From positions 115,005 through 179,004 of the forward strand of contig JACZXB010000006.1 in the NCBI GenBank assembly GCA_022571845.1: a DNA stretch of 64,000 bases, given 5' to 3'. The DNA is from Candidatus Zixiibacteriota bacterium (GTDB taxonomy: Bacteria > Zixibacteria > MSB-5A5 > GN15 > FEB-12). The notes under the pieces are model-generated. The model had not been told where the DNA came from. It ran no database searches and was given only the letters and a program-made list of their open reading frames with translations. The position numbers were made by a program, and so were the translations under genes. Positions 16,741 to 26,924 of the stretch are shown here, piece after piece. Within the stretch, counting starts at the first letter, position 1, and the number at the start of each line of letters is the position of its first letter.

Positions 16741-19026
16741 TTAAGTGGATTTGTGAAGGCCAGGAATATTCAGTAGTTTCGCCAATTTTGAATCTTCGCG
16801 AAGATTACTGTAATATGGCATAAAGGTCATGAAAATTAATTCATAGTCATGTTCTCTTAGCGCCGTTTCAAAATGACGGAAAGCTGTTTCTTTTTGACCG
16901 ACATCAAAGTTCAAAATTCCCAGATACGAGGGTGAGAATTCGTCTTCGTTCGGAAAACTGCGGACTTTCTCTAAAGCTGACTCAGTTTCTGTAATCTCAC
17001 CCGTCAGGGCGTGAAGATGTCCCCACATAGTTACAGTCCAGGGACTGTCATCTGATGACTGACGTGCCTTCTTAAGCAATTTTTTGGCCTGGTCCAATTT
17101 TCCCTGACTGAAATAAACGAATGCGAGAGATATGAATGTAGCTTCATTCTCGCTGCCTTGTTCAACAGCCTTTTCGAGCAGAGCTGCGCTCTCTTCAAGT
17201 CTGCCATTCTTATGACAAAATATTGCGTACATGGTCATGGCAATTTCCGAAAGCGGATCAAGCTCTAATGCCCGTTTGAAACACTTTTCAGACTCAATAT
17301 CCTCGTTGATAAACATCAGTAGCTCGGCGTACCATTGATGGGCCGTTGGATAGCTGGGGGCTAACTTCTTAGCTTTCTCGAACCAATCCCGGGCGGTTTC
17401 CCAGTCCCAGTCAGAGAAAGTAGCAATTCCCCCCAGGGTGGCATAGGCTTCACCTAGCTCCGGGTTTATGTCGAGGGCTTTTAATGCTTCTCTTATGGCT
17501 CTGGCAACAGATGGCAGAGCTGGCTCGAATTCATAGGCATATTGGAGAAAATAAGTGTCCGCCAGCCCGCTAATTGCCAGGGCGTAGCCGGGATCAATTT
17601 TAATCGCCGCCTTAAAATTTTCCTGTGCCTGTCTCAGAGACTTTTTTGTGCGCTGGTTCAAGAAGTATCGACCCTTCAGATACAGTTCATACGCTTCGAG
17701 ATTATCGCTGCGACGCTGTGACCTGACTTCAGTCTGGTTAGCGTTCAATTGTATTTTCAAACTCTCCACGATCTGGTGTGTAATTTCATCCTGAATGGCA
17801 AATACATCCTTAAACTCACGGTCGTACCTTTCAGACCAGAGATGATAACCATCTGATACTTTTATTAACTGGGCAGTTACTCTAATCTGTCCGCCGACTC
17901 TTTGCACGCTGCCCTCCAGCAGATAGCCGACTCCAAGTTTACGGCCGATAGTGCGGATATCTTCATTTCGCCCCTTAAAAGCAAAAGCGGAGGTTCTGGC
18001 TACTACTTTTAAGACGGAAATTTGAGAGAGGTCATTGATTATATCTTCAGCAATGCCGTCACAAAAGAATTCCTGCTCCGGGCTGGCGCTAAGGTTCGCG
18101 AATGGAAGAACCGCTATTGATGTCTGCCTTGTGAGATTCTCTCTTGCCGCTAATTCCCCTGACAGGCTGTTTAGGCAATCTGTTAATTCAACTTTGATTG
18201 CCGAAGCATCTTTCGGTCGTCTATCGCGGTCTTTTTCCAAAAGAGCAAAAATGATTCTGTCAAAACAGTTTGGTATGTCAGGAACATGATTTAGAACAGG
18301 CTCTGGTGAAATATTCATAATAGCATTAATTGTTGCTGCCTGATTTTCCTTTCGGAACGGAGACAGACCAGTGACCATTTCATATAGTATTACTCCTAAC
18401 GAAAACAGATCCGATCTATTATCTAAGTCCATAGCTTCTACTTGCTCAGGAGACATATAGGCAATTGTGCCCTGAATTGTGCCGGTTTTAGTCAAATCTG
18501 ATTCATCTGAAACCGAAGCAATGCCAAAGTCAAGAATGCGCGGTCTCTGGTTGTTATCCATCACAATATTAGCAGGCTTGAGATCCCGGTGAACTATATT
18601 ATGCCTGTGAATTTCAGCCAGTGCCTCGCAGAGCTGGCAACCGATTTCCAAAGTTTGCTTTGATGAAATAGGCTTCTCTTCAATTAGGTCAGCAATAGTT
18701 TTTCCTTCCAGATATTCCATCGCAAAAAAAGGACGTTCCATAAACACTCCTACTTCGAAGATTGTAACTATATTCGGATGGTTAAGTCTGGCAGCGGCGC
18801 GGGCTTCACGTTCAAAGCGATTTTTAAGCTCTTCATTTGTGCAATGTATGGAAGAGAGGAATTTCAGGGCTACTTTTCGTTCAAGAGCTTTGTCGTTTGC
18901 CAGATATACTTCACCCATGCCACCTTGGCCGAGCCGCTTGATTATTTCGTAATGTGAAACCAGCGTCCCTTCTGTCAAAATGACATGGTCTTTGGTTTTT
19001 TCTTCTTCGCTGCCGCGCTTACTCAT
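16741..19026 (-). CDS. Ser/Thr protein kinase with TolB-N-like and TPR domains
   Basis: A 761-residue paralogue of the kinase at 11230. Catalytic motifs: GQGGMGEVY, K55 in VALK, HRDLKPAN (D148), DFG (D166) and APE-region MSPEQ. A clear TolB-N-like module follows at ~290-430 (IAVLPFANLSASPEQEFF, LEGSVQRVGGQIRVTAQLI, GYHLWSERYDR), then TPR repeats to the end. No membrane segment is seen. ATG 19026 has GGAG just upstream; a TTG three codons earlier is possible. It is convergent with sthA and lies downstream of the chemotaxis operon on the same strand. Confidence 0.9.
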   Translation of the reverse strand: MSKRGSEEEKTKDHVILTEGTLVSHYEIIKRLGQGGMGEVYLANDKALERKVALKFLSSIHCTNEELKNRFEREARAAARLNHPNIVTIFEVGVFMERPFFAMEYLEGKTIADLIEEKPISSKQTLEIGCQLCEALAEIHRHNIVHRDLKPANIVMDNNQRPRILDFGIASVSDESDLTKTGTIQGTIAYMSPEQVEAMDLDNRSDLFSLGVILYEMVTGLSPFRKENQAATINAIMNISPEPVLNHVPDIPNCFDRIIFALLEKDRDRRPKDASAIKVELTDCLNSLSGELAARENLTRQTSIAVLPFANLSASPEQEFFCDGIAEDIINDLSQISVLKVVARTSAFAFKGRNEDIRTIGRKLGVGYLLEGSVQRVGGQIRVTAQLIKVSDGYHLWSERYDREFKDVFAIQDEITHQIVESLKIQLNANQTEVRSQRRSDNLEAYELYLKGRYFLNQRTKKSLRQAQENFKAAIKIDPGYALAISGLADTYFLQYAYEFEPALPSVARAIREALKALDINPELGEAYATLGGIATFSDWDWETARDWFEKAKKLAPSYPTAHQWYAELLMFINEDIESEKCFKRALELDPLSEIAMTMYAIFCHKNGRLEESAALLEKAVEQGSENEATFISLAFVYFSQGKLDQAKKLLKKARQSSDDSPWTVTMWGHLHALTGEITETESALEKVRSFPNEDEFSPSYLGILNFDVGQKETAFRHFETALREHDYELIFMTFMPYYSNLREDSKLAKLLNIPGLHKST

Positions 19027-19193
19027 AAGCTCCAATTGTTTGAATGAAACGATTTGCCAATAATAATTTCTGTAGAGAATATAAGAAATCTCATTAGTGA
19101 ACTGAAAGCAAATAATTTAAAAAGAGAGAGACCGAATAATAATTGAATAGAGTCTGGTGACTTTGTTGTGCCGGTATATTTCACCGGCGCCTG

Positions 19194-20249
19194 CTAGCCG
19201 GCCACAGGCACGCCCACATCAACGGCTAAGGCCTTGATGATTCCCCTGGGGATATTGGAAAGTGTAGTAACTTTGACGGAGGCTCCTATTTCTTCTGCTG
19301 CTTTGGGCATGCCGTAGACAATACAGGATGATTCATGCTCAGTGATTGTATGTGCGCCGCCTTCACGCATGGCCAATAGCCCTTTGGCGCCATCGGTTCC
19401 CATGCCAGTCAACAGAACGCCTACAGCGTTCCTGCCAACTTCCTGGGCGACAGAGTTAAACAGAATATCTACTGCTGGCCTTTGATGGTGCACGGGTGGA
19501 CCGTTTTTGAGACGTACCTTAAACTGCGATCCGCTCCGCTTTAGGAGCATATGAATTCCTCCGGGAGCAATCAGGGCTGTGCCGGTACGGACAATGTCGC
19601 TGTCTTTAGCTTCGCGAACTTCCATCTGGCAAACCTCGTTTAGCCGCTCAGCAAAAGAAGCAGTAAAGGATTTTGGCATATGCTGACAGATGACTGTACC
19701 CGAAGTATTTTTTGGCAGGCCGCTAAGAACTTTTTCAATGGCGGTAGTGCCTCCGGTCGAAGCGCCGATGGCAAGAATACGGTGAGATGTTTCAATCTGT
19801 TTGAGGTGATCAGACAGATCTTCGCTGGACGAGCTTTCTTCAACTATTGTAGTTTTTAAATGAGCAGAAGCAGCCGCCCTGATAGCTCTGGCCATATGCT
19901 TTTCGTTATCCGGAGTTGACATCGTTGAACCGGGTTTAGGAATAACTTCGATGGCTCCCAGTCTTAGAGCCCGCAAAGCGGCTTTGCTGTCTTTTGGAGT
20001 TAAAGAGCTGATAATGATTACAGGCATTGGATGGTGTTTCATAAGTTTGCTTAAGAAACTTAGACCATCCATGCGCGGCATCTCAATATCAAGTGTCAAA
20101 ACATCCGGCTTAAGCGTCAGGATCTTGTCTCTGGCAACGTATGGGTCCATCGCAGTCCCGACAACTTTTATGTCTGAAAATTGTGATAGTTTTTGCGTCA
20201 ATACTTTTCTGACCAGCGCCGAGTCGTCAACAACTAATACACGTATCAC
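19194..20249 (-). CDS. cheB: Chemotaxis methylesterase/deamidase CheB
   Basis: A 351-residue CheB. The receiver domain has D8/D9 and acceptor D54 (LDIEMPRMDG). The C-terminal methylesterase has the Ser-His-Asp triad in GASTGG, QHMP and GMGTDGA. It removes methyl groups from receptors under CheA control, for adaptation. It is the last gene of the operon and begins two bases after the end of cheX. Confidence 0.97.
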   Translation of the reverse strand: MIRVLVVDDSALVRKVLTQKLSQFSDIKVVGTAMDPYVARDKILTLKPDVLTLDIEMPRMDGLSFLSKLMKHHPMPVIIISSLTPKDSKAALRALRLGAIEVIPKPGSTMSTPDNEKHMARAIRAAASAHLKTTIVEESSSSEDLSDHLKQIETSHRILAIGASTGGTTAIEKVLSGLPKNTSGTVICQHMPKSFTASFAERLNEVCQMEVREAKDSDIVRTGTALIAPGGIHMLLKRSGSQFKVRLKNGPPVHHQRPAVDILFNSVAQEVGRNAVGVLLTGMGTDGAKGLLAMREGGAHTITEHESSCIVYGMPKAAEEIGASVKVTTLSNIPRGIIKALAVDVGVPVAG

Positions 20250-20251
20250 TG

Positions 20252-20737
20252 CTATACACCCTCAAGGATTTTGTCTGCAGTTTGGTCAACAAATAAATTA
20301 ATTTCGGCTCTGCCATCTTCAAGGCCAAGTTTTGCATCTGCCAAAAGATCCAGACCTGCCCCTGTTTGAGACTTTGAAACGGTATCCAAAGATTGGGGAC
20401 TGGTGAGATGAAAAATCTCTTTTGAGCCGGCAATTCTGGGCAGGACATTGCCACAAATTACGTTGGCTATCTCACCGAGCGCATCCAGCGATAAAATATC
20501 AGACGATATTTCTTCACTGCCTGAAATATTCGAGACAAGCTTCTTAGTCACAGCTCCATATACAGTTACTTCTAATCTGCCCGTAAACGGTCCATCAAAA
20601 GTTATCATAACAGAAGCTTCACTCTTGGCTTCTCTTTGCTCTTTGGTGAGCTCTTCATTGAGCAGCATCATGCCCAGATCTTCAAAAGTCTGAACCGCTG
20701 CCTCCATCAAACTCTTCCGGCATTTTTCCTTCATCAT
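20252..20737 (-). CDS. cheX: CheX-type CheY-P phosphatase
   Basis: A 161-residue protein of the CheX/CheC phosphatase fold: GPFTGRLEVTVYG, then DALGEIANVICGNVLPRIAG, which holds the E-x-x-N catalytic pair. It dephosphorylates CheY-P and takes the place of CheZ, which is absent. The start at 20737 has GGAG six bases upstream and overlaps cheY by 56 bases; ATG 20707 with GGAAGAG is a good alternative. The overlap implies coupled translation with the CheY gene it serves. Confidence 0.85.
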   Translation of the reverse strand: MMKEKCRKSLMEAAVQTFEDLGMMLLNEELTKEQREAKSEASVMITFDGPFTGRLEVTVYGAVTKKLVSNISGSEEISSDILSLDALGEIANVICGNVLPRIAGSKEIFHLTSPQSLDTVSKSQTGAGLDLLADAKLGLEDGRAEINLFVDQTADKILEGV

Positions 20738-21122
20738 GCGTTACTCCGGTTAATTCTTTTATGGTTTCTCTAAGCGTTGTTGGGTTGAAAGGTTTATGAA
20801 CGAAACCTGCTCCCTGTTTTTGAAGCATTTCGATACGGGACTCGCTGCTTTCCGTAGAAACTACAATAATCGGCAGGTCTTTGGTCTGTTCATTGCCGCG
20901 AATCTGTTCTATCATCTCTTCGCCGTTCATGACAGGCATATTAATGTCTATCAAAGCCAGATCAATCCATTCCTGCTCCAGCACCTCCAACCCTTCCTGA
21001 CCGTTTCCTGCTTCGCTGATTCTGCCTATTGGCAGACCACTAAGCTGAAGGGAACGGATAATCATTTTGCGCATTACGGCGCTATCATCAACTACTAATA
21101 CGTTTAGTGCCAAACTGTCCAC
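20682..21122 (-). CDS. cheY: CheY-type response regulator
   Basis: A 146-residue single receiver domain with D12/D13, acceptor D59 (LIDINMPVMNG), the Ser/Thr switch (VVSTES) and Lys in HKPF. The ~20-residue C-terminal tail is acidic and glycine-rich. No output domain is present, so it acts by protein contact, presumably at a motor or on other proteins. It is the second CheY of the operon and lies directly before its likely phosphatase cheX. Confidence 0.92.
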   Translation of the reverse strand: MDSLALNVLVVDDSAVMRKMIIRSLQLSGLPIGRISEAGNGQEGLEVLEQEWIDLALIDINMPVMNGEEMIEQIRGNEQTKDLPIIVVSTESSESRIEMLQKQGAGFVHKPFNPTTLRETIKELTGVTHDEGKMPEEFDGGSGSDF

Positions 21123-21158
21123 CTCCTTCGCAAGCCAATTTGCCCTGTGATATTAATT

Positions 21159-21641
21159 TCATAGTACTATTGTTTCACCTTTGCTGGATATTTTCACTGC
21201 GCCGTCGCTCATTATAAGCGTCATTGTTCTGGGGTCTGTGCCGCCAACGTCGTGTTTATTTATCAAGACGCCGTTTTTCCAGAGAATTTTCCTCAAGGCC
21301 GTAAAATTCCTTCTGCCTATTTGAAACATATCTTTGTCAGGTTCCGTTTTAGTACTGGCTCCTCCGGCTACTTTTACTATCAATCGTTGTTTTTTTGCTC
21401 CCAGTTTATAGCAGGCCTTAAACAATAAGGGAGTACCGGCATCGATAAAAAATGTCGGTTTTTTGCCATTCTTTGCATCTTTATCATCCTGGCTGGGCAA
21501 AAGAGCATGCAGCATGCCGCCCACATTTGCTACCGGGTCATATAAAGTTATGCCAAGGCAGCTGCCCAGAGCGTGAGTGATTATCACGTCCTCTGGGCTT
21601 TTTGTAACGGCCATTTCACCAATGCCAATTGTCAATTGCAT
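21159..21641 (-). CDS. cheD: Chemoreceptor glutamine deamidase CheD
   Basis: A 160-residue CheD. The catalytic region THALGSCLGITLYD holds the Cys nucleophile, and GGMLHALLP holds the His. It deamidates receptor glutamines and, in other bacteria, works with CheC/CheX. ATG 21641 sits nine bases after GGAG; a TTG two codons upstream is too close to that site. It is placed between cheR and cheY. Confidence 0.95.
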   Translation of the reverse strand: MQLTIGIGEMAVTKSPEDVIITHALGSCLGITLYDPVANVGGMLHALLPSQDDKDAKNGKKPTFFIDAGTPLLFKACYKLGAKKQRLIVKVAGGASTKTEPDKDMFQIGRRNFTALRKILWKNGVLINKHDVGGTDPRTMTLIMSDGAVKISSKGETIVL

Positions 21642-21668
21642 TTTCAATTGCTCCGAGTTGTTCGCTTG

Positions 21669-22544
21669 TTATTGTGGTTTGCAATAAATAGCCGGCTGCA
21701 CATAATTAAGTTCTCCCGAGTTTCCTCCCAAACTTTCGGATAGCCCTATAAATAAATAGCCCCCTGGCTTTAACAATTTTCCGTATCGATATACCAAATT
21801 CTTTCTCAAATCACGCTTGAAATAAATCATTACGTTTCTACAGAGAATAAAGTCGAATGGTCCTTTCATGGGCCATTCTGAAATCAAATTTAACCTGGCA
21901 ACGCGAACATGTTGTTTTAGATCATCTGTCACTCTGTACTTTGTACGCGATGTCTGGTCGGCCACTTTAGTAAAATACTTGCGTATATATGGGGCCGGAA
22001 GGCTCTCCATCGTTTCTTCTTCGTACACGCCCAGCCGGGTTTTATTTACCATCTCTACTGAAATATCAGTGGCCAGCATCTGGAAATCTTCTTTGGCCAT
22101 ATTGTGGTATTCCTCTTTGAGAAGCATAGTAAGTGAATATGGCTCCTGGCCTGATGAACAACCTGCACTCCAGACTCTAAGCGGCTCTTGTTTAAGGTCC
22201 CGCTGTGCCAAAATATTTTTCTTGATGAAGTCAAAGTGCTCCTCTTCACGAAAAAAGCTGGTCTTGTTGGTAGTCAACTTATCAATCATTGTTAGCAGCT
22301 CTTTTTGGGTCGGGTCATCTTTAACGTACTTTACGTACTGACGATAGCTTTTCATCCCCAGCTTTCTTATACGTCCGGCTAGTCTGGCCTTTACTAATGG
22401 CATTTTCTGCGAGGTCAGATTTATTCCGGCTTCTTCGTTAATCAGCCTGGCAATTGAATTGAACTCATTTTCCGATAGCTCGAACGTTTTGCCGGCCGAT
22501 TCTAATACTGATATCATTTCAGCGACTTTTGACACTATTTTCAC
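21669..22544 (-). CDS. cheR: Chemoreceptor methyltransferase CheR
   Basis: A 291-residue CheR: an N-terminal helical domain (LINEEAGINL, KARLAGRIRKLG) and a SAM-binding domain with VWSAGCSSGQEPYSL, LATDISVEMV, FDFILCRNVMIYF and LFIGLSESL. It methylates receptor glutamates. The frame opens with GTG 22544; a second GTG at 22535 lies better placed after GGGTGA, so the true N-terminus is uncertain by a few residues. It is separated from the upstream receptor gene by a hairpin. Confidence 0.96.
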   Translation of the reverse strand: MKIVSKVAEMISVLESAGKTFELSENEFNSIARLINEEAGINLTSQKMPLVKARLAGRIRKLGMKSYRQYVKYVKDDPTQKELLTMIDKLTTNKTSFFREEEHFDFIKKNILAQRDLKQEPLRVWSAGCSSGQEPYSLTMLLKEEYHNMAKEDFQMLATDISVEMVNKTRLGVYEEETMESLPAPYIRKYFTKVADQTSRTKYRVTDDLKQHVRVARLNLISEWPMKGPFDFILCRNVMIYFKRDLRKNLVYRYGKLLKPGGYLFIGLSESLGGNSGELNYVQPAIYCKPQ

Positions 22545-22615
22545 CCATAATTAGTAAGCCTTATGTTGTTTCCTGTCTGCCAAAAATATTTCTTAGTTTC
22601 TAATCAAATTTTTTC

Positions 22616-22656
22616 ATTAAAATTTCCGGGCAGCTTTATAAAAAAACTGCCCGGAA
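22616..22656 (-). terminator. Hairpin between receptor and cheR
   Basis: A perfect 10-bp stem (TTCCGGGCAG 22624-22633 with CTGCCCGGAA 22647-22656) lies in the gap after the receptor gene; on the minus strand it is followed by ATTTTAAT. The U tract is short, so it may act as a partial terminator or mRNA processing site that lowers expression of the adaptation genes relative to the receptor. Confidence 0.7.
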
Positions 22657-22676
22657 TCAATTATCAATTATCGGAA

Positions 22677-25600
22677 TTAGAACTCTTTCAAAGCAGGTTC
22701 ATTCTCTTCTTCATTAAGTGGGAACCCTTTTTCGAGTCTATTACCGTCAGCCTGTAGTTCTGCACCTGCCTGACCGCCATTGGGTTCAGTGGCAGTGGCA
22801 GCGGTAGTGATGGTCGCCTTATTTGCCTTGACGGCTTTCTTGGCGACTAGTTTGTGAATCCTATCTTTGAGGCCTGGGGTGACACCCGTGACTGCCTTAT
22901 CCTGGTACTTTGACGGACGCCGGGTATCGTAACCAAAGCCGCTTTGCAGCTCCTGCGATTTGGAACCGCCGACTACCTGGACCAATTCACGAACGGCCTG
23001 CTGCAACTGCTGCGCCAGAGCGGCCAATTCCTCACTGGCCCCCGAGGTTTCCTCGGCGTTGGAAGCATTCTGTTGGGTAATCTGATCCATCTGACCAGCT
23101 GTGGTATTTAATTCATCAACCCCCTTAGACTGCTCTTCGCTGGCGGCGGCAACTTCGCTGACCAGATTGGTCACCTTATTGATGCTTTCACTGACTTCCT
23201 TGAAAATCGTCAGCAGTTCTTCGCTCGACCTGACGCCGTCGTCGGCGCTCTTCTGGGAACCTTCAATCAGATCACTGGTTTCCTTGGCCGCCTCAGAGGA
23301 ACGCATAGCCAGATTCCTGACCTCTTCGGCAACTACGGCAAAACCTTTGCCAGCCTCACCAGCGCGAGCGGCTTCAACGGCGGCATTCAGTGCCAGTAGG
23401 TTGGTCTGGAAGGCGATTTCATCAATCACTTTAATGATCTTGGCAGTTTCATCAGAGGACTTCTTGATACCTATCATGGCTTCAGACATCTTCTTCATAG
23501 CTTCCATGCCTTTTTCGGCGCCAGCAGAGGCATCGGCGGACAGGGTATTGGCCTGCTTGGCGTTATCGGAATTCTGACGCGTCATGCCTGCCATCTCTTC
23601 CAGCGCAGCCGATGTTTCTTCAAGCGATGAGGCCTGCTCCGAAGCGCCCTGGGCCAGGGTCTGGCTGGCTCCCGAAACCTGCTCGGAGGCGGAACCTATC
23701 TGCTCCACGCTCTGGGATAAGCTTTCGACTATTCTATTGACAGGTTTGGTTATATTGCGTGAAAGGGCGAATGCCAGCAAGGTGCCTAAAAGGGTGACGA
23801 TTATTGCCAGTAAGATACTGGATGTTTCTGCGTCATCCTTCAGCTCCGTGGCGGAAGCTGTAATATGTTTGACCATGGCCTGCCCTATGACATTAGCTTG
23901 AGTCAGCTCTTCCATGCACTTGAGCATATCAGCTTCCACAATCAACTCATCCTCAATTACCAGGGACAGGACACTCTGATACTCAGCCAGCTCGTGATCT
24001 ATTAGCCCCAGCGTTTTGAGATCGTGAACTTCTTCGTTTTTATCCTTGGCAACCATTGGGACCATCTCCCTTACGACTGCAAGATTAGCATACAGTTCAC
24101 CCAGCAACTGTTCCAGCTCTTTAACGTGCGTTATACGCTTGTCAAGCAGGAACTGAGCTTCCACATGCGCGACCTTGGCCATCAGCAGTTCGCTCTCAAA
24201 CAGTCTTTCGAGCAGGTCGGTCTGAGCGGTAATTTTAGCCATTGAAGCGCCGGATGCTTCAAGCGCATGTAAATCGCCTTCGTGTTCGTGCAATATCTCA
24301 GCAAGCTGCTTGTCTACAAGCTCACCCTGTTCATTCAGCTCTTCATTAAACCTTTCAATCTCGTGGTATTTTTCCACAAGTTCGGCGAAAGTAACTTTAT
24401 ACTCGGCCATAACTGCATCAAACTGTTTTAGCGCTTGCGCTTCACTGGCAGCCAGTTCCATTTCGTGAATATGATCGACCTTTTCCGCGAACTCAGCCAT
24501 CAGTTCCTTGTGTTGATCCAGGATTTCCTCGCCGCGCTCTGCATCTTCGATTCCAATAATGATGAATTCATTCTGCAGCATTCCAGCCTGGCCAAGCATA
24601 CCATCAACTTCAAGAATCGCTTCAGCGATTTCGGCCTTAGTATTGACGGTATCAATGAAATAGTAACCGCTAATAGAAACGACTAAGGCCAGAACGATAA
24701 GACTGCCGAATCCTCCATAGAGTTTGCCGGCAACACCTAAATTAGAGTAATAATCGCTTCTCCATAGGAGACCGCCGACGATAAGGAATATCGCCAACCC
24801 AATCAGGATCATCCAGAAAGTACTCATACCTTCATGGTCCTTCGACAGGCTGAAAGTCGAAGCAGTTGCCACGTGATGGCGTTCTTTATCCAGTTCGGCA
24901 AGCCGGCTTGAGTTCATCAGCTTGACCGATTTTACCTGGCCTAATGTTACCCCGTGAGTACTGCTCTGTGAAGAAGCAGTAGCGCCGTGCGATGCTTCGC
25001 TGACATGCGTTGGTTCGCTACCGTGTGATCCTCCCACACTTGCCCTGGAACCACCATGACTGCTGCCCGCCATAGCGTTCATTGCTCGACTTGGGTTCGA
25101 CTCGACCTTGGCCAGAATCTGAGTGACTTTGTGCTCGGGCAGCCAGCGCACTGTACCCGTGCCGACATCATAAATCGCCCCAACAATCTTTAGCTTACCA
25201 CTGTTTACGAGGTTTCGCGTAGCTGGGCTACGCATAAACAGATCCTCGGTACCCTGCCAGACGTTTTGTTCAATGGCGTACGGAATGATGTCATCACCAT
25301 GGACGCCAGGATGATTTTTCATTGCTTTCCGAACTGCCGGTTCGATATTGTCCACCAGCGGTGGAATATTCAGTTCAAGAGGGTGACCCGTACCATTTAT
25401 AGCATGAGTCACGGCGGTAACTGCGCCGCACTGAGTATGCCCGAGTACTACGAGCACAGGGGTATTGACATGGGCAACACCATATTCGATGGAGCCGACC
25501 TCGTCAATATCACATACGTTACCCGCAACCCGGATAACGAATATGTCCATAATGCCGGCATCGAATAGGCGCTCCACAGGCACGCGGGAGTCAGAACAGG

Positions 25601-25826
25601 TGATGACCGTGGCATAGGCGTGGTTACCCTGATTCTCTTTGCCGGCTTGTGCCAGGCGGAGAGCATTTGTATGCGGGTGCTTACTGACGCCTGCAATAAA
25701 TCTCTCATTGCCCTTCTTGAGCAAGTTTAGACACTTGCTCGGACTGGGCTGTTTAGCGAAAAGTGTCATACTTGACACCAGTGCCAGCAGCACAGTCAGA
25801 ACAACGAATTTGGTTAATGTTTTCAT
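22677..25826 (-). CDS. Beta-carbonic anhydrase/methyl-accepting chemotaxis fusion receptor
   Basis: A 1049-residue fusion. Order: signal peptide 1-24; beta-carbonic anhydrase domain ~27-230 with all zinc and catalytic residues (C77, D79, R81 in CSDSR; H130 and C133 in GHTQC); a Ser/His/Gly-rich linker ~250-330; TM1 ~336-355; a short loop; TM2 ~372-391; a helical region ~392-668, probably periplasmic; TM3 ~670-688; a short or half HAMP-like segment ([12 protein letters not shown]); and an MCP signalling domain with the conserved hairpin tip [20 protein letters not shown]. The topology places the anhydrase in the periplasm. It is the only receptor in the operon. Sensing of CO2/bicarbonate or pH is inferred; the enzyme could also feed the sensor domain. 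GGAAGGAAG precedes the start. Confidence 0.93.
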   Translation of the reverse strand: MKTLTKFVVLTVLLALVSSMTLFAKQPSPSKCLNLLKKGNERFIAGVSKHPHTNALRLAQAGKENQGNHAYATVITCSDSRVPVERLFDAGIMDIFVIRVAGNVCDIDEVGSIEYGVAHVNTPVLVVLGHTQCGAVTAVTHAINGTGHPLELNIPPLVDNIEPAVRKAMKNHPGVHGDDIIPYAIEQNVWQGTEDLFMRSPATRNLVNSGKLKIVGAIYDVGTGTVRWLPEHKVTQILAKVESNPSRAMNAMAGSSHGGSRASVGGSHGSEPTHVSEASHGATASSQSSTHGVTLGQVKSVKLMNSSRLAELDKERHHVATASTFSLSKDHEGMSTFWMILIGLAIFLIVGGLLWRSDYYSNLGVAGKLYGGFGSLIVLALVVSISGYYFIDTVNTKAEIAEAILEVDGMLGQAGMLQNEFIIIGIEDAERGEEILDQHKELMAEFAEKVDHIHEMELAASEAQALKQFDAVMAEYKVTFAELVEKYHEIERFNEELNEQGELVDKQLAEILHEHEGDLHALEASGASMAKITAQTDLLERLFESELLMAKVAHVEAQFLLDKRITHVKELEQLLGELYANLAVVREMVPMVAKDKNEEVHDLKTLGLIDHELAEYQSVLSLVIEDELIVEADMLKCMEELTQANVIGQAMVKHITASATELKDDAETSSILLAIIVTLLGTLLAFALSRNITKPVNRIVESLSQSVEQIGSASEQVSGASQTLAQGASEQASSLEETSAALEEMAGMTRQNSDNAKQANTLSADASAGAEKGMEAMKKMSEAMIGIKKSSDETAKIIKVIDEIAFQTNLLALNAAVEAARAGEAGKGFAVVAEEVRNLAMRSSEAAKETSDLIEGSQKSADDGVRSSEELLTIFKEVSESINKVTNLVSEVAAASEEQSKGVDELNTTAGQMDQITQQNASNAEETSGASEELAALAQQLQQAVRELVQVVGGSKSQELQSGFGYDTRRPSKYQDKAVTGVTPGLKDRIHKLVAKKAVKANKATITTAATATEPNGGQAGAELQADGNRLEKGFPLNEEENEPALKEF

Positions 25827-25872
25827 TTGCTTCCTTCCTTTTGTTTATTAGGTAGCTTTAATTTGGTTCATG

Positions 25873-26883
25873 TTAAAATCCGGCAACTATTTGCAGGATG
25901 TTCGTGTTGTCATTGCTGTCTTTATAAAATGAAGACGCAAACCTGATTTCTACACTTTCTTCAATAATCCAGCCTACTCCGGCGGTGAAACGGTTGTTAA
26001 TCTCTTCACCTTCCCCTTTGACTGATCCATAGCGCCCAACCAGGAACATCTTATCAAAACTATATAATGATTGGAGATAATATCCGTTATGCTCTGCTTC
26101 TTCAATGGAGCGATTATGAAGATGGTTAATATATTCGCCCTTAAAGCTGAGTCTGTCATTCAATTCGTATTGAAAATCAGCGCCAAAGAGAGACATTTCG
26201 TTGCCTCCGGATGCATTGATGCCTATTGCCCAGGAGCCGCCGACTTCAAAATTTTCGGCAGGAGTCACTCCCAGACGACCTCCAATAGCGTTAGCAGGAG
26301 TCGTGTTCATTTCTTCACCGACTGTTACTCCCAATGATAAAGCCAGGGCTGTGTCGGTTGTTGAAAAAGATGAAGCGAAGCCGTTCACCCAAAAGACGAC
26401 CAGGTTGCCTGATTCTGATTCAGCATTGAATCTGAATCCAAAATCAACCCAACTGCCGTGGGTCTGAAAGACTACCAGCGGCGTGTCAGCAAGCCTGCGC
26501 ATTGGAGACGGATTAACCTGGTAGTCAATTCCGAAGGGAACGTCGAACATACCTCCGTAAACCGCTGCTGAAGTTACAAAATCTTCATTACTTTTGTGAA
26601 GATTAATCGAGACTTCCGCAGCTGCCAGCTGAAAGTTGCCGTTATTACTGTTATAGGCAGTTACCACTTGGCCGGTTGACTTCTCAGAGAACTGCCTGAA
26701 AAAAGAAATCTCAGCCTGATTCAAGGCGAAATTGGTGGCATCGGCGTTGCCGTTACTGTAAGTACCGATTACATCAAAGAAACCGCTGATGACCAGATCA
26801 TCTGCTGCGGTCACTTCTGCTGGCACAAAAGATGTTACTGTAAGTAACATTAGTGTTAGCAGTATCGTAAAAGGTTTTCTCAT
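25873..26883 (-). CDS. Porin-like outer-membrane beta-barrel protein
   Basis: A 336-residue protein with a signal peptide (1-~27) and a beta-barrel pattern of alternating polar and hydrophobic residues: VISGFFDVIGTYSN, QAEISFFRQF, GVGWIIEESVEIRFA and ending IVAGF, a terminal-aromatic barrel end. The start is ATG 26883, seven bases after GGGAAG; the frame opens five codons upstream with TTG. It sits between the other porin and the carbonic anhydrase receptor in the che operon, 46 bases from the latter. Passage of bicarbonate or a small ligand is inference; the exact porin family is not recognised. Confidence 0.7.
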   Translation of the reverse strand: MRKPFTILLTLMLLTVTSFVPAEVTAADDLVISGFFDVIGTYSNGNADATNFALNQAEISFFRQFSEKSTGQVVTAYNSNNGNFQLAAAEVSINLHKSNEDFVTSAAVYGGMFDVPFGIDYQVNPSPMRRLADTPLVVFQTHGSWVDFGFRFNAESESGNLVVFWVNGFASSFSTTDTALALSLGVTVGEEMNTTPANAIGGRLGVTPAENFEVGGSWAIGINASGGNEMSLFGADFQYELNDRLSFKGEYINHLHNRSIEEAEHNGYYLQSLYSFDKMFLVGRYGSVKGEGEEINNRFTAGVGWIIEESVEIRFASSFYKDSNDNTNILQIVAGF

Positions 26884-26924
26884 TGCTTGACTTCCCAAGG
26901 TTGCTTGTCAATTTCCAAAAATAT

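Noticed and set aside
19170..19188. GCCGGT/ACCGGC hairpin after cheB as a terminator
   Set aside because: The stem is only six pairs and no T run follows on the minus strand, so termination there is not supported.
23101..23577. 158-codon plus-strand frame inside the receptor's signalling domain
   Set aside because: Antisense of the highly conserved MCP domain; Ser/Ala/Leu-rich with no independent support.
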